DNA of 13,447 nt from SZUA-426 sp041666155. GTDB taxonomy: Bacteria > Spirochaetota > Spirochaetia > Treponematales > Breznakiellaceae. The notes below the pieces were generated by a model, which had not been told where the DNA came from, searched no databases, and worked only from the letters and a program-made list of their open reading frames with translations. Numbering within the stretch: position 1 is the stretch's first letter; each line of letters begins with the position of its first letter. Location: the NCBI GenBank assembly GCA_041666155.1, contig JBAYHM010000108.1:1-13447 (forward strand), given 5' to 3'. Shown one piece after another: positions 1 to 6,724 of this stretch. Both the position numbers and the translations under genes were made by a program.

Positions 1-813
1 GCCGATAACCGGAGAGCCCCCTGAAACCTTGATGAAGGAAAGTACGATGGAGCCTCCGTAGGTGTAGGTCTCGCTTTTGAAGGTGTTTTTCGCGGTGCCG
101 TCGGTCATGACGTGCAGGAAGTATTGGAAATTTCCTATCGGTTTGATGATTCCCAAGTCAAGGACCAAACTTCCTCCAATCAAGGTATCGCCGCCGTAAT
201 AGGTGATGGTGGTCGCCGCGGGAGGGCTGGCCATGTCCGAGCTGAAACGGGAGCTTTTGACGGTTTCGTTAGCCCAAATGATGGTCGATTCGAACTTGCC
301 GCTTAAATCGATGGGGCCGAACTGTAAGCCCAGCGTATAGCTCTGTATCGGCCGAAGCGATGTTTTGTCGGTTGAATCGAGGTAAAAAAGGGGACTTGCC
401 TGCGAAGGATCGTAGCCGTATTGCTTCTGCGTCGTCCAATCCAGAACGCCGACGACGCCAGCGGAAAACTCAAGGAACGAAAGTTCCGTTCCCAGGAGCC
501 GCCACAGCAGGTTTTGGTTTATTCTCAGCGGCGTAACACTGACCGTCCGCCCGGTCGAAGTGAGGGTAGAGACGTCGGAGGCGGTGTCGATTGTCTGCGA
601 ATAGTTATCCGTATACGCGGAGGCGCCCGAGGAAAGCCAGGGCGTCCACGCATAGCCCAGATCAAACCTGCCGTTCAGGGTCCCGGCGGTGTCCGGGGAC
701 AGCATGAAGTTGTAGGTGAATTGCGATTGCGCGGAAACGGTGTTTTGCGAAAATGATAAGACGGACGGAACCACGAGCAACACAAGAAAGCAGGCCGCAC
801 GCATGAGTTTCAT
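1..813 (-). CDS. Putative secreted beta-barrel envelope protein, 3' end missing
   Basis: An open minus-strand frame of 271 codons runs from an ATG at 813 off the left edge without a stop, so the C-terminus is outside the window. The start is chosen because AAGGAG lies six bases upstream. Another in-frame ATG at 831 would place that ribosome site inside the gene. The N-terminus (MKLMRAACFLVLLVVPSVLS) is a typical signal peptide: a basic start, then a hydrophobic core of about 15 residues. The rest has no further membrane helix and is rich in Ser, Thr, Tyr, Gly and alternating polar/hydrophobic strands (for example TYNFMLSP, YTLGLQFGPIDLSGKFES, GGSLVLDLGIIK). This is the look of an outer-membrane beta-barrel. 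I recognise no family. It follows the dehydrogenase gene in the same direction after about 96 bases containing a hairpin, so it may have its own promoter. Confidence 0.72.
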   Translation of the reverse strand, partial: MKLMRAACFLVLLVVPSVLSFSQNTVSAQSQFTYNFMLSPDTAGTLNGRFDLGYAWTPWLSSGASAYTDNYSQTIDTASDVSTLTSTGRTVSVTPLRINQNLLWRLLGTELSFLEFSAGVVGVLDWTTQKQYGYDPSQASPLFYLDSTDKTSLRPIQSYTLGLQFGPIDLSGKFESTIIWANETVKSSRFSSDMASPPAATTITYYGGDTLIGGSLVLDLGIIKPIGNFQYFLHVMTDGTAKNTFKSETYTYGGSIVLSFIKVSGGSPVIG

Positions 814-862
814 CGCGTTCTCCTTCTGCATTTTGTGGATAGTTTAACATAGTTAACAGAGT

Positions 863-896
863 AATGCACGCGCGATGAAAAAAACGCGCGCGCATT
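863..896 (-). other. Hairpin between dehydrogenase and envelope-protein genes
   Basis: The arms 863-874 and 885-896 are complementary over 12 bases. The one exception is a pair that is G-U in minus-strand RNA and A-C in plus-strand RNA, so the structure suits the minus transcript. The loop holds seven T residues on the minus strand. The sequence after the stem is not T-rich, so it is not a canonical intrinsic terminator. It begins 14 bases after the dehydrogenase stop. Possible roles are 3'-end protection or partial termination. Confidence 0.45.
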
Positions 897-909
897 GCCG
901 TTCGGTTTT

Positions 910-1662
910 TTACGATGCGGTCAGTCCGCCGTCGACGGGCAGACCGACGCCGGTGATGAAGGACGCTTCGTCGGAGGCGAGGAACAGGGCGGCGTTCGCC
1001 ACGTCTTCAGCCGCGGCGAGCCTACCCATCGGGATTTCCCCGATGCGCTCCTGCTTTTTCACCGGGTCCTTGAACAGTTCCTGCACCAGCGGCGTGTTGA
1101 CCGTGCTCGGGTGGATGGAGTTGCAGCGGATATTGTCTTTGGCGTATTTGACGGCGACGGCTTTCGTCAGCAGCGTGACCGCGCCTTTTGACGTGATGTA
1201 GGTGTCGTTGGAATACTTGTGCCCGATCAGCCCGCAGATGGACGACATATTCACGATGTTCCCGCCGCCGCCTTTCTGCATGATCGGGATGACGTGCTTG
1301 ATGCCCAGGAAAGGCCCTCGGACATTAACCGCCATGACCGCGTCGAAATCCTCCACCGGCATTTCGGTAAGCGCGATGCGCTTGAGGATGCCCGCGTTGT
1401 TCACTAGGATATCGATCCGGCCTTCTTTTTTCATCACGGCTTCCAACGCCGCCACCCAGCTCGGTTCCTTCGTGACGTCGAGTTCGAGCGCCGCCGCTCG
1501 GTTGCCGTTTCCGCCGATGCGGGCGGCGGTCGCTGTCGCCTGCGCCAGGTTCAGGTCCGCGATGTAGACGATAGCCCCTTCATCCGCGAAGCGCTTCGCG
1601 ATGGCTTCCCCGATTCCCGTCGCCGCTCCGGTGACGATGCATACCTTATTCTTAAGTCTCAT
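910..1662 (-). CDS. Classical short-chain dehydrogenase/reductase (SDR), NAD-type
   Basis: This 250-residue protein has the usual length of a classical SDR oxidoreductase, a cytosolic NAD(P)-dependent alcohol/ketone enzyme with a Rossmann fold. Visible motifs are the dinucleotide loop TGAATGIG at 11-18, an acidic residue at the end of strand 2 (D36, ADLN) that usually selects NAD over NADP, NNAG at 88-91, N113, the NMSS serines at 140-141, the catalytic pair Y155-x3-K159 (YITSK), and the C-terminal PVDGG at 242-246. The sequence around and after the active site resembles cyclopentanol/levodione-type dehydrogenases, but the substrate cannot be read from sequence. The start at 1662 is set by GGAGA about eight bases upstream and by the fold, which begins right there. 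A longer frame to 1989 only reads antisense-free DNA of the transporter gene. It lies 41 bases after that transporter and is probably cotranscribed with it. Confidence 0.9.
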   Translation of the reverse strand: MRLKNKVCIVTGAATGIGEAIAKRFADEGAIVYIADLNLAQATATAARIGGNGNRAAALELDVTKEPSWVAALEAVMKKEGRIDILVNNAGILKRIALTEMPVEDFDAVMAVNVRGPFLGIKHVIPIMQKGGGGNIVNMSSICGLIGHKYSNDTYITSKGAVTLLTKAVAVKYAKDNIRCNSIHPSTVNTPLVQELFKDPVKKQERIGEIPMGRLAAAEDVANAALFLASDEASFITGVGLPVDGGLTAS

Positions 1663-1703
1663 CTTTTTGTCTCCATATATCCGTAGTTTCAATTGTTGGT
1701 CCT

Positions 1704-3053
1704 TCAAATTTCGGCGACGGAAGGAACGGCCTTGATCCGATCCCGATATAAAAGATAGGCGCACAGGGCGGCGGTAACGGTATCGGCCAGCGGGAAGGAA
1801 AGGAAAATGCCGTCGAAGCCCCAAAAAAGCGGCAGAACGAAATACGGTATTAAAATGAAGAGGGAACGGAAGAGGTTGACGGCGATGGCAAGCCGCGCTT
1901 TCCCGGTCGATTGGAAGTAGCTGGAGGCTATCGTCTGAATGCCGATTACCGGGAAGGCGAGGACCGCGAGGAATAGAGCTCGGCCGCACAGGTCCAAAAT
2001 CCGTTCCTGCCCGGTTAAAAAGAGGGCGGCCAGATCGCGGCGGAAGAAGAAAACCGCGAAAAACTCGGCCGTGAATACAACGATCAAAACGGCGAGCGAT
2101 AAGTCCACGGTTCGTTTCACCCGATCGTGCTTACCCGCTCCGTAGTTGTACCCGATGATCGGCTGAATCCCTACGCTGGTGCCTTGGGCCGGCATGATCA
2201 AAAGGAAATAGAGGCTGAATACCACACCCATGATCGCCAAACCCGTATCTCCGGCCCATTGAACCACGATATTGTTGAGGACCAGCGAAAGACAGGCGCC
2301 GAGGAACTGTATTGAAAAGGGCGCGATACCGATGGCGAGCATCTGCTTTACGGCTTCCGCTTTCGGACGGAAGGCCGAGCGAGTCAGCGGGAACGCGGTT
2401 GATCGGCCGAGAAAATGAGCGCCCAACCAAAGCATGACTAAAAACTGGGAAAGGACAAGCGCGACGGCGACACCGGCGATGCCGAGCGGGATAACGAAAA
2501 GAAAGAACGGGGTGAGCGCCAAGCCGGCGAAGAAACTGATGATATTCGTGACCAGCGCCTTGAAAGGCAGCCCTTCGGCGCGTATCGCGCTGTTGAATAT
2601 CGTGTTCCAAAACTGGAACACGATGCCTATCGCGTAAATTCGCAGGTAGGTTGACCCGTAGCGCAGGGACTCTCCGGAGGCGCCGAATAAACGCAACACC
2701 GGATCAGCGGCAAAGACGCAGAGGAACATCAGTGGAAGGGTGAACACGGCCGACAGAGTCAGCGCGCTGCCGAGCGTCGCGGTCGCCTCCGTTCTTTTTT
2801 CTTGGCCCAATCGTATCGAGATAAGCGCGCTGCTTCCGGTGCCCATCATAATCACGAAGGAAAGTACGATCATCGTAGGGGAGTTCGCCACCGAGTAACC
2901 GGCCAAGGCCTCGACCCCTAGGAATCGACCGATGAACACATTCCCAACGATCCGGTTCAGTCCGTACACAACCAAGCCCGCAATGGCCGGGGTCGAGTAT
3001 CGGATGATGAGCTTTCCAATTCTCTCTTCTCCAAGATGTTTTATATTATCCAA
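1704..3053 (-). CDS. MATE-family multidrug/organic cation antiporter
   Basis: This is an inner-membrane polytopic efflux protein of the MATE (NorM/MepA/DinF) family, which exchanges Na+ or H+ for drugs or metabolites. From the preferred start it has 449 residues, the normal family length, with about twelve hydrophobic segments in two halves. Family signatures are the N-terminal LGEERIGKLIIRYSTPAIAG, the FIGR motif after the first helix, GTGSSALISIRLGQ near residue 71, and QPIIGYNYGAG in the second half. I place the start at a TTG (3053) because GGAG sits about seven bases upstream and typical MATE proteins begin this close to the first helix. The alternative ATG at 3140 adds 29 residues (MAMGPYNRGG...) with no family resemblance and only a weak ribosome site. 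The substrate is unknown. The dehydrogenase follows in the same direction. Confidence 0.88.
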   Translation of the reverse strand: MDNIKHLGEERIGKLIIRYSTPAIAGLVVYGLNRIVGNVFIGRFLGVEALAGYSVANSPTMIVLSFVIMMGTGSSALISIRLGQEKRTEATATLGSALTLSAVFTLPLMFLCVFAADPVLRLFGASGESLRYGSTYLRIYAIGIVFQFWNTIFNSAIRAEGLPFKALVTNIISFFAGLALTPFFLFVIPLGIAGVAVALVLSQFLVMLWLGAHFLGRSTAFPLTRSAFRPKAEAVKQMLAIGIAPFSIQFLGACLSLVLNNIVVQWAGDTGLAIMGVVFSLYFLLIMPAQGTSVGIQPIIGYNYGAGKHDRVKRTVDLSLAVLIVVFTAEFFAVFFFRRDLAALFLTGQERILDLCGRALFLAVLAFPVIGIQTIASSYFQSTGKARLAIAVNLFRSLFILIPYFVLPLFWGFDGIFLSFPLADTVTAALCAYLLYRDRIKAVPSVAEI

Positions 3054-3383
3054 AGTTTTTCTCCAACTTAAGTCTTCCAATATGGATTCGCGGAAGTATG
3101 AGCGCAAGCCCCCGCCGCGATTGTAAGGGCCCATCGCCATAAGCCTGAGTTCTTTTCTTTAGCCCGATAATGTATCAAATTCAGGCAAATTTGTTACATT
3201 TTAGTTGTTTTCTAATACAAAAATGTAGGAAATAGGAAAATCAATAAGATGCTCCATAACAGAGATTAGAAAGTGATAAATAATCAAAAATATTTGAGAA
3301 TAATAGCTAAATATAATTACATAAAAGTAATAAAAGTTTTTATAAAACCGCTAACCCGACATATTTGAAGCTGAATTCCAAGA
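3054..3383. promoter_or_regulatory. AT-rich divergent regulatory region (MATE / amtB)
   Basis: Between the two divergent genes lies a stretch with no supported coding potential. Bases about 3155-3350 are strikingly AT-rich compared with the GC-rich genes around them. The stretch holds many A/T runs, a tandem repeat of ATAAAAGT at 3321-3337, and an inverted repeat at 3195-3227. It is where sites for a sigma-54 activator upstream of amtB, and the transporter promoter, should lie. I could not identify a convincing sigma-70 promoter for the transporter. If the transporter really starts at 3140, the left limit moves to 3141. Confidence 0.6.
3195..3227. repeat. Inverted repeat TACATTTT-N17-AAAATGTA
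   Basis: A perfect 8-base inverted repeat, with arms 3195-3202 and 3220-3227 whose centres are 25 bases apart. It lies about 160-190 bases upstream of the sigma-54 promoter, a usual distance for enhancer-type activator sites, and close to the likely 5' end of the divergent transporter transcript. The sequence does not match the enterobacterial NtrC site. In AT-rich DNA a repeat of this size can arise by chance. Confidence 0.35.
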
Positions 3384-3399
3384 TGGCACGAAAATTGCA
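3384..3399 (+). promoter_or_regulatory. Sigma-54 (RpoN) promoter of amtB-glnK
   Basis: TGGCACGAAAATTGCA matches the sigma-54 consensus TGGCAC-N5-TTGCA at every defined base. The GG of the -24 element is at 3385-3386 and the GC of the -12 element at 3397-3398, with correct spacing. The predicted transcription start is near 3410, giving a leader of about 40 bases before the amtB ATG. Sigma-54 promoters need an ATP-driven activator (NtrC-like for nitrogen genes), so amtB-glnK is expected to be off until nitrogen limitation. An imperfect palindrome TGCACGGCGTGTA (3405-3417) covers the start site and could be an operator. Confidence 0.88.
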
Positions 3400-3450
3400 A
3401 TAAATGCACGGCGTGTAAAAAAGCCCATGTCTTCACGGAAGGAGCTCATC

Positions 3451-4800
3451 ATGAGAAAGATCGCGTTATCGGTAATCGCCTTTTCGGCGTTTATCGGCTT
3501 CCCGCTTGCCGCGCAGTCGGTAGTTCCGGCGCCTGCGGCGGTTTTGAGCGGCGGCAATACGGCATGGGTGCTGATCGCGACCGCTCTAGTCCTGTTTATG
3601 ACTATGCCCGCCCTCGGCTTGTTTTACGGCGGGCTGGTTCGCAAGAAGAACGTCCTTTCCATAATGATGCAATCCTTCATCACGATAGCTCTTGTCTCGT
3701 TCCTTTGGGTGACGATCGGCTACAGCTTGGCATTCAGCGACACCGAGCTTATCCCCGGGGTTCTCGGCGACTTCAAGTGGGCTTTTTTTAACGGTATCGG
3801 GCCCGCCGATTTAAGTCCGTATTATATTTCCGACTCGGTCGGGCGCATTCCGCACATTCTCTATGCGATGTTCCAGTGCATGTTCGCGGTCATCACCCCA
3901 GCGCTCATCATCGGGGCCTTTGCCGAACGTATGAAGTTTTCTTCCTTTTTGGTTTTTACGGTCGCGTGGCTCTTGTTGATTTATATCCCCCTGGCTCACA
4001 TGGTCTGGTCCGCCAACGGGTGGCTCTACAAGCTCGGCGCGCTGGACTTCGCCGGCGGAACGGTAGTGCACGTTAATGCAGGCTTTGCCGCGCTCGCTAC
4101 CGCCCTCTATTTGGGCAAGCGGTCGTTCCTGAAGTCTTTTCCCCCGCACAACCTTCCCTTCGCCGTAATCGGAGCGGCCATGCTTTGGTTCGGCTGGTTC
4201 GGTTTCAACGGCGGATCGTCCCTCGCCGCGGACGGCTTGGCCGCGAGCGCCGTGATGACCACCAATACAGCCGCCGCCACGGCCGCTCTGGTATGGGCCG
4301 TGATCGATTCCTTTGTGAACGGTAAACCGACCGTGCTCGGGGTCGCTACCGGCGCCGTAGTCGGTCTTGTCGCCATTACCCCCGCCGCCGGGTTCGTCAA
4401 TGTCTCCGGCGCCATCGCGATCGGCGCCATCGCGAGCTCGATTTGTTACTTCATGGTCGCTTTCGTGAAAGTAAAGTTCGGTTACGATGATTCCCTGGAC
4501 GCGTTCGGCTGCCACGGTATAGGGGGGCTGGTCGGCGGTATGTTGACGGGCGTATTCGCGGATCCCGCCGTTTGGAAGGCCTTCGGCGGTTCCTACGCGG
4601 GCAGCGCCTACGGTAACCCGAAACAGTTGGGCATCCAGGCCATTTCCGTTATCGTGTCGATCGCGCTCGCTTTTTTAGGTTCTCTTCTCTTGCTTAAGAT
4701 CATCGATACGATAATGGGCGTGCGGGTGGATTTTAAGACTGAAGCCATCGGCTTGGACATAACGCAGCACAACGAACGCGCCTACACGGTCATCGAATAA
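3451..4800 (+). CDS. amtB: Ammonium transporter AmtB
   Basis: Inner-membrane ammonium/ammonia channel of the Amt/Rh family, normally a trimer that scavenges ammonium when nitrogen is scarce. The 449 residues are the full family length. An N-terminal signal-like segment (residues 1-22, ending LAAQS) precedes about eleven membrane helices. The key pore residues are present: phenylalanine gate F141 and F145, W186 in the ammonium-recruitment site, D199 in ALDFAGG, and the twin histidines H207 (VVHVNAG) and H355 (GCHGIGG). The ATG at 3451 is chosen because GGAAGGAG (3437-3444) stands six bases upstream. An in-frame ATG at 3427 has no ribosome site and lies only about 17 bases after the predicted transcript start. 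The sigma-54 promoter drives it, and glnK follows after ten bases, the classical amtB-glnK pair in which the PII protein plugs the channel. Confidence 0.96.
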   Translation: MRKIALSVIAFSAFIGFPLAAQSVVPAPAAVLSGGNTAWVLIATALVLFMTMPALGLFYGGLVRKKNVLSIMMQSFITIALVSFLWVTIGYSLAFSDTELIPGVLGDFKWAFFNGIGPADLSPYYISDSVGRIPHILYAMFQCMFAVITPALIIGAFAERMKFSSFLVFTVAWLLLIYIPLAHMVWSANGWLYKLGALDFAGGTVVHVNAGFAALATALYLGKRSFLKSFPPHNLPFAVIGAAMLWFGWFGFNGGSSLAADGLAASAVMTTNTAAATAALVWAVIDSFVNGKPTVLGVATGAVVGLVAITPAAGFVNVSGAIAIGAIASSICYFMVAFVKVKFGYDDSLDAFGCHGIGGLVGGMLTGVFADPAVWKAFGGSYAGSAYGNPKQLGIQAISVIVSIALAFLGSLLLLKIIDTIMGVRVDFKTEAIGLDITQHNERAYTVIE

Positions 4801-4810
4801 GGAGCCAGAC

Positions 4811-5152
4811 ATGAAAATGATAGTTGCCATCATACAGCCCTTCCGTTTGGAGGAAGTGAAAGAGGCTCTTTACTCCGCCGACGTCAATTTGATTACCGTT
4901 TCCGAAGTTCTTGGCCATGGCCGTCAGGGCGGCGTGGCCGAAATCTACCGCGGTCATAAGGAGACGGGAAACCTCATCCGTAAAATTCGGCTGGAAATCG
5001 CCGTTAATGAAGATTACGTTGAACCTACGATCCAGGCTATCCTCGCGGGCGCGGGGACCAAGGAAGTCGGCGACGGAAAGATTTTCGTGTACGACCTGAA
5101 GGAATGCGTGCGTATCAGAACCGGCGAGCGCGGAACTTCAGCTATAGGCTGA
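4811..5152 (+). CDS. glnK: PII nitrogen regulatory protein (GlnK type) without Tyr51
   Basis: A trimeric cytosolic PII signal protein of 113 residues, the usual length (112-114). It senses ATP/ADP and 2-oxoglutarate and, when encoded next to amtB, blocks the channel with its T-loop. The C-terminal PII signature (T83 to L96, with GDGKIFV) is intact, as are 2-oxoglutarate/ATP residues Q39 and K58, K90, R101 and R103 (RIRTGE). In the T-loop, Y46 and R47-G48 are kept, but position 51, where enterobacterial PII carries the uridylylated tyrosine, is a glutamate (YRGHKETGN). Bacillus NrgB/GlnK, as I recall its sequence, also lacks this tyrosine. Control is therefore likely by effector binding alone, or by modification elsewhere. 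GGAG lies seven bases before the ATG, in the ten-base gap after amtB. It shares the sigma-54 transcript. Confidence 0.95.
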   Translation: MKMIVAIIQPFRLEEVKEALYSADVNLITVSEVLGHGRQGGVAEIYRGHKETGNLIRKIRLEIAVNEDYVEPTIQAILAGAGTKEVGDGKIFVYDLKECVRIRTGERGTSAIG

Positions 5153-5171
5153 AAGACAGAAAGATGAAGAT

Positions 5172-5197
5172 GAGCGCAAGTTGTTCGTCTTGCGCTT
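5172..5197 (+). other. Hairpin downstream of glnK
   Basis: AGCGCAAG (5173-5180) and CTTGCGCT (5189-5196) pair perfectly over eight bases, extendable by a G-U pair, around an eight-base loop. It starts 20 bases after the glnK stop. No T-tract follows, so it is not a standard intrinsic terminator. It may stabilise the amtB-glnK message or limit read-through into the next operon. Confidence 0.4.
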
Positions 5198-5239
5198 GAA
5201 GGGGCTTTGCTCTAAGGTGGAAAAATTGGAGATGCCCAG

Positions 5240-6724
5240 GTGTCGTCTTCGTTTTTTTCCGGGACAGCCGCCGCTCGCGGAGCGGCTTTCTTTTTTCCTC
5301 TCGCTTTTTTGGCCGGTGAAACGCCGATCCGTTTCTTTCCGTACCGGATCTCGGACGGAATCGCGGAATCCGACTTGGAACAACACGCGGACCTCTATTC
5401 CTGGCGCCAATTCGCCGTTAAGGCCGGCGCGGCTTCGTTCGGCGGGTATTGGGCGTTTCGGCCGCCCCAGACCGTTGATTCGGAACGTTTTGCGGCGATC
5501 ACGGCTTCTTTGGCCGTCTCGGCCGTCGCCGCTTTCCCCGCCGAGTTTGCCCGATACGGTCTGGCGGACTCCGTCGCCGCCGCGAGCAAGAGCGTTCCCG
5601 CGCCGAAATTGGGAAGTTCTTCAATTTTCCATTTGGAAGGTAAAGTCGCCGTCGGCGGAAACCTGTTTGAGGCGCATGTACTCGCGCCGTTCTCCTATAT
5701 AAAAACTCTTGCCTCTTTGATCGGCGAGCCGGCCGCAATGGAAATGTCAGCCGCTGATCCTCTGGCTTCCTTTCGGCTTCTGAATGACCTGTTACCATCG
5801 CGTGAGCGAACTCCCTTCCTCGACGCGCTCGCGACAAGCTATCGGTCGGACCCGGTACCCGGCGCTCGTGCTCTGGACGGTCTTCTCTTTGTGCCGTTTT
5901 TTGAATTCCTCGGTCTTTTGTCCGAAGACGAATTTCCCCGGGTAGTCCAAGGCTTCTTTTTTCGTCATTGTCAAAAATCGGAACTAGTCAAATTGCTTTT
6001 TTACCGTAAGACGGTAACGAGTGCCGACGGAGCGCCGAAGCGCGTTGTTATTCGTCCCCATGGCCTTGATTTTCCCCGTTTGCTCGCGGCCTTGCCGACT
6101 TCCCTTGCGCAACGGGTGTCCGAACAGGTGAAGGCTGGTGTTTCATCGCCGACCACCGATGATTTCTTGAAGCGCAATGAAGACGCGTATACAGCCGCGC
6201 TCGGTGAATACCGGCAGGGGACGCTTGAACTCGGTAAGCCGGCCGCGGCGGCGCTCGAATATCTCTTTTCCCGCTATGTATATTCAGAAAAACGTAAACG
6301 GCTCGACGCCATGATCGAAAAAGATTTCCCGATGAGCGCACTCCGGGCGGCTCCCTCTTTCGCGGCTAGACGGGCGATCGATCTATCGGATTTCAGGGTT
6401 ATCGCCGCGTCTTTGGTAGGACGGGAACAAAACGCGACGGAAATTGAACGCTGGTGTTCAAAACGAAAAATGGAGAATGTCAAAGAAGAAACGCGCCGCT
6501 TGAACGCGCTCTTGGATCAAAGCGTCGCGGATCCGGACGCGCTGTGCCTTCTCCGATCAAAGCTGGCCAAAAAGGCCGCGGATGCGGTGAAAAGTCAACG
6601 TGAGGAACGGGAACGGGAACTGTCGCGTTCACGCGCGCGAGAACTCGCGGAAGAACTCATTCGGGACACCGCGGCATCGGTTCGTTCAACGAGAAGCCGA
6701 AAGAAAAACGGGGATGAAAAATGA
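5240..6724 (+). CDS. Unrecognised 494-residue protein, possibly exported
   Basis: I do not recognise a family. The start is a GTG at 5240 with TTGGAG eight bases upstream; no better in-frame start is seen. Near the N-terminus a short hydrophobic stretch (GAAFFFPLAFLAGE, residues 14-27) after an arginine could be a weak signal peptide. A second hydrophobic segment (84-100, AAITASLAVSAVAAFPA) might be a membrane helix. The middle (about 130-340) is mixed alpha/beta without motifs I can place. The last 90 residues (405-494) are highly charged, rich in Arg, Glu and Lys (QREERERELSRSRARELAEE), and probably a long helix or coiled coil, ending in a basic RSRKKNGDEK tail. Its stop overlaps the next start by four bases (ATGA), so it is translationally coupled to the glycoside hydrolase and likely serves the same process. 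Confidence 0.8.
   Translation: MSSSFFSGTAAARGAAFFFPLAFLAGETPIRFFPYRISDGIAESDLEQHADLYSWRQFAVKAGAASFGGYWAFRPPQTVDSERFAAITASLAVSAVAAFPAEFARYGLADSVAAASKSVPAPKLGSSSIFHLEGKVAVGGNLFEAHVLAPFSYIKTLASLIGEPAAMEMSAADPLASFRLLNDLLPSRERTPFLDALATSYRSDPVPGARALDGLLFVPFFEFLGLLSEDEFPRVVQGFFFRHCQKSELVKLLFYRKTVTSADGAPKRVVIRPHGLDFPRLLAALPTSLAQRVSEQVKAGVSSPTTDDFLKRNEDAYTAALGEYRQGTLELGKPAAAALEYLFSRYVYSEKRKRLDAMIEKDFPMSALRAAPSFAARRAIDLSDFRVIAASLVGREQNATEIERWCSKRKMENVKEETRRLNALLDQSVADPDALCLLRSKLAKKAADAVKSQREERERELSRSRARELAEELIRDTAASVRSTRSRKKNGDEK

Noticed and set aside
1663..1989. N-terminal extension of the dehydrogenase
   Set aside because: The extra residues overlap the transporter gene in another frame and precede a good ribosome site and the normal SDR start at 1662.
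3312..3317. TATAAT as a sigma-70 promoter for amtB
   Set aside because: No -35 element at 16-18 bases, and a chance match is likely in such AT-rich DNA. The sigma-54 promoter is far stronger.
3811..4515. 234-codon minus-strand open frame
   Set aside because: Antisense to amtB. The product is low-complexity and charged, as expected from the reverse of membrane-helix codons.
4811..5152. NifI-type (nitrogenase-linked) PII
   Set aside because: The T-loop keeps YRG and the GlnK layout, the gene sits next to amtB, and no nif genes are present in the window.
5181..5702. 173-codon plus-strand frame starting in the glnK downstream region
   Set aside because: It overlaps the 494-residue gene in another frame. 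Its product is Arg/Pro/Ser-rich, typical of a shadow frame, and the GTG at 5240 has the ribosome site.
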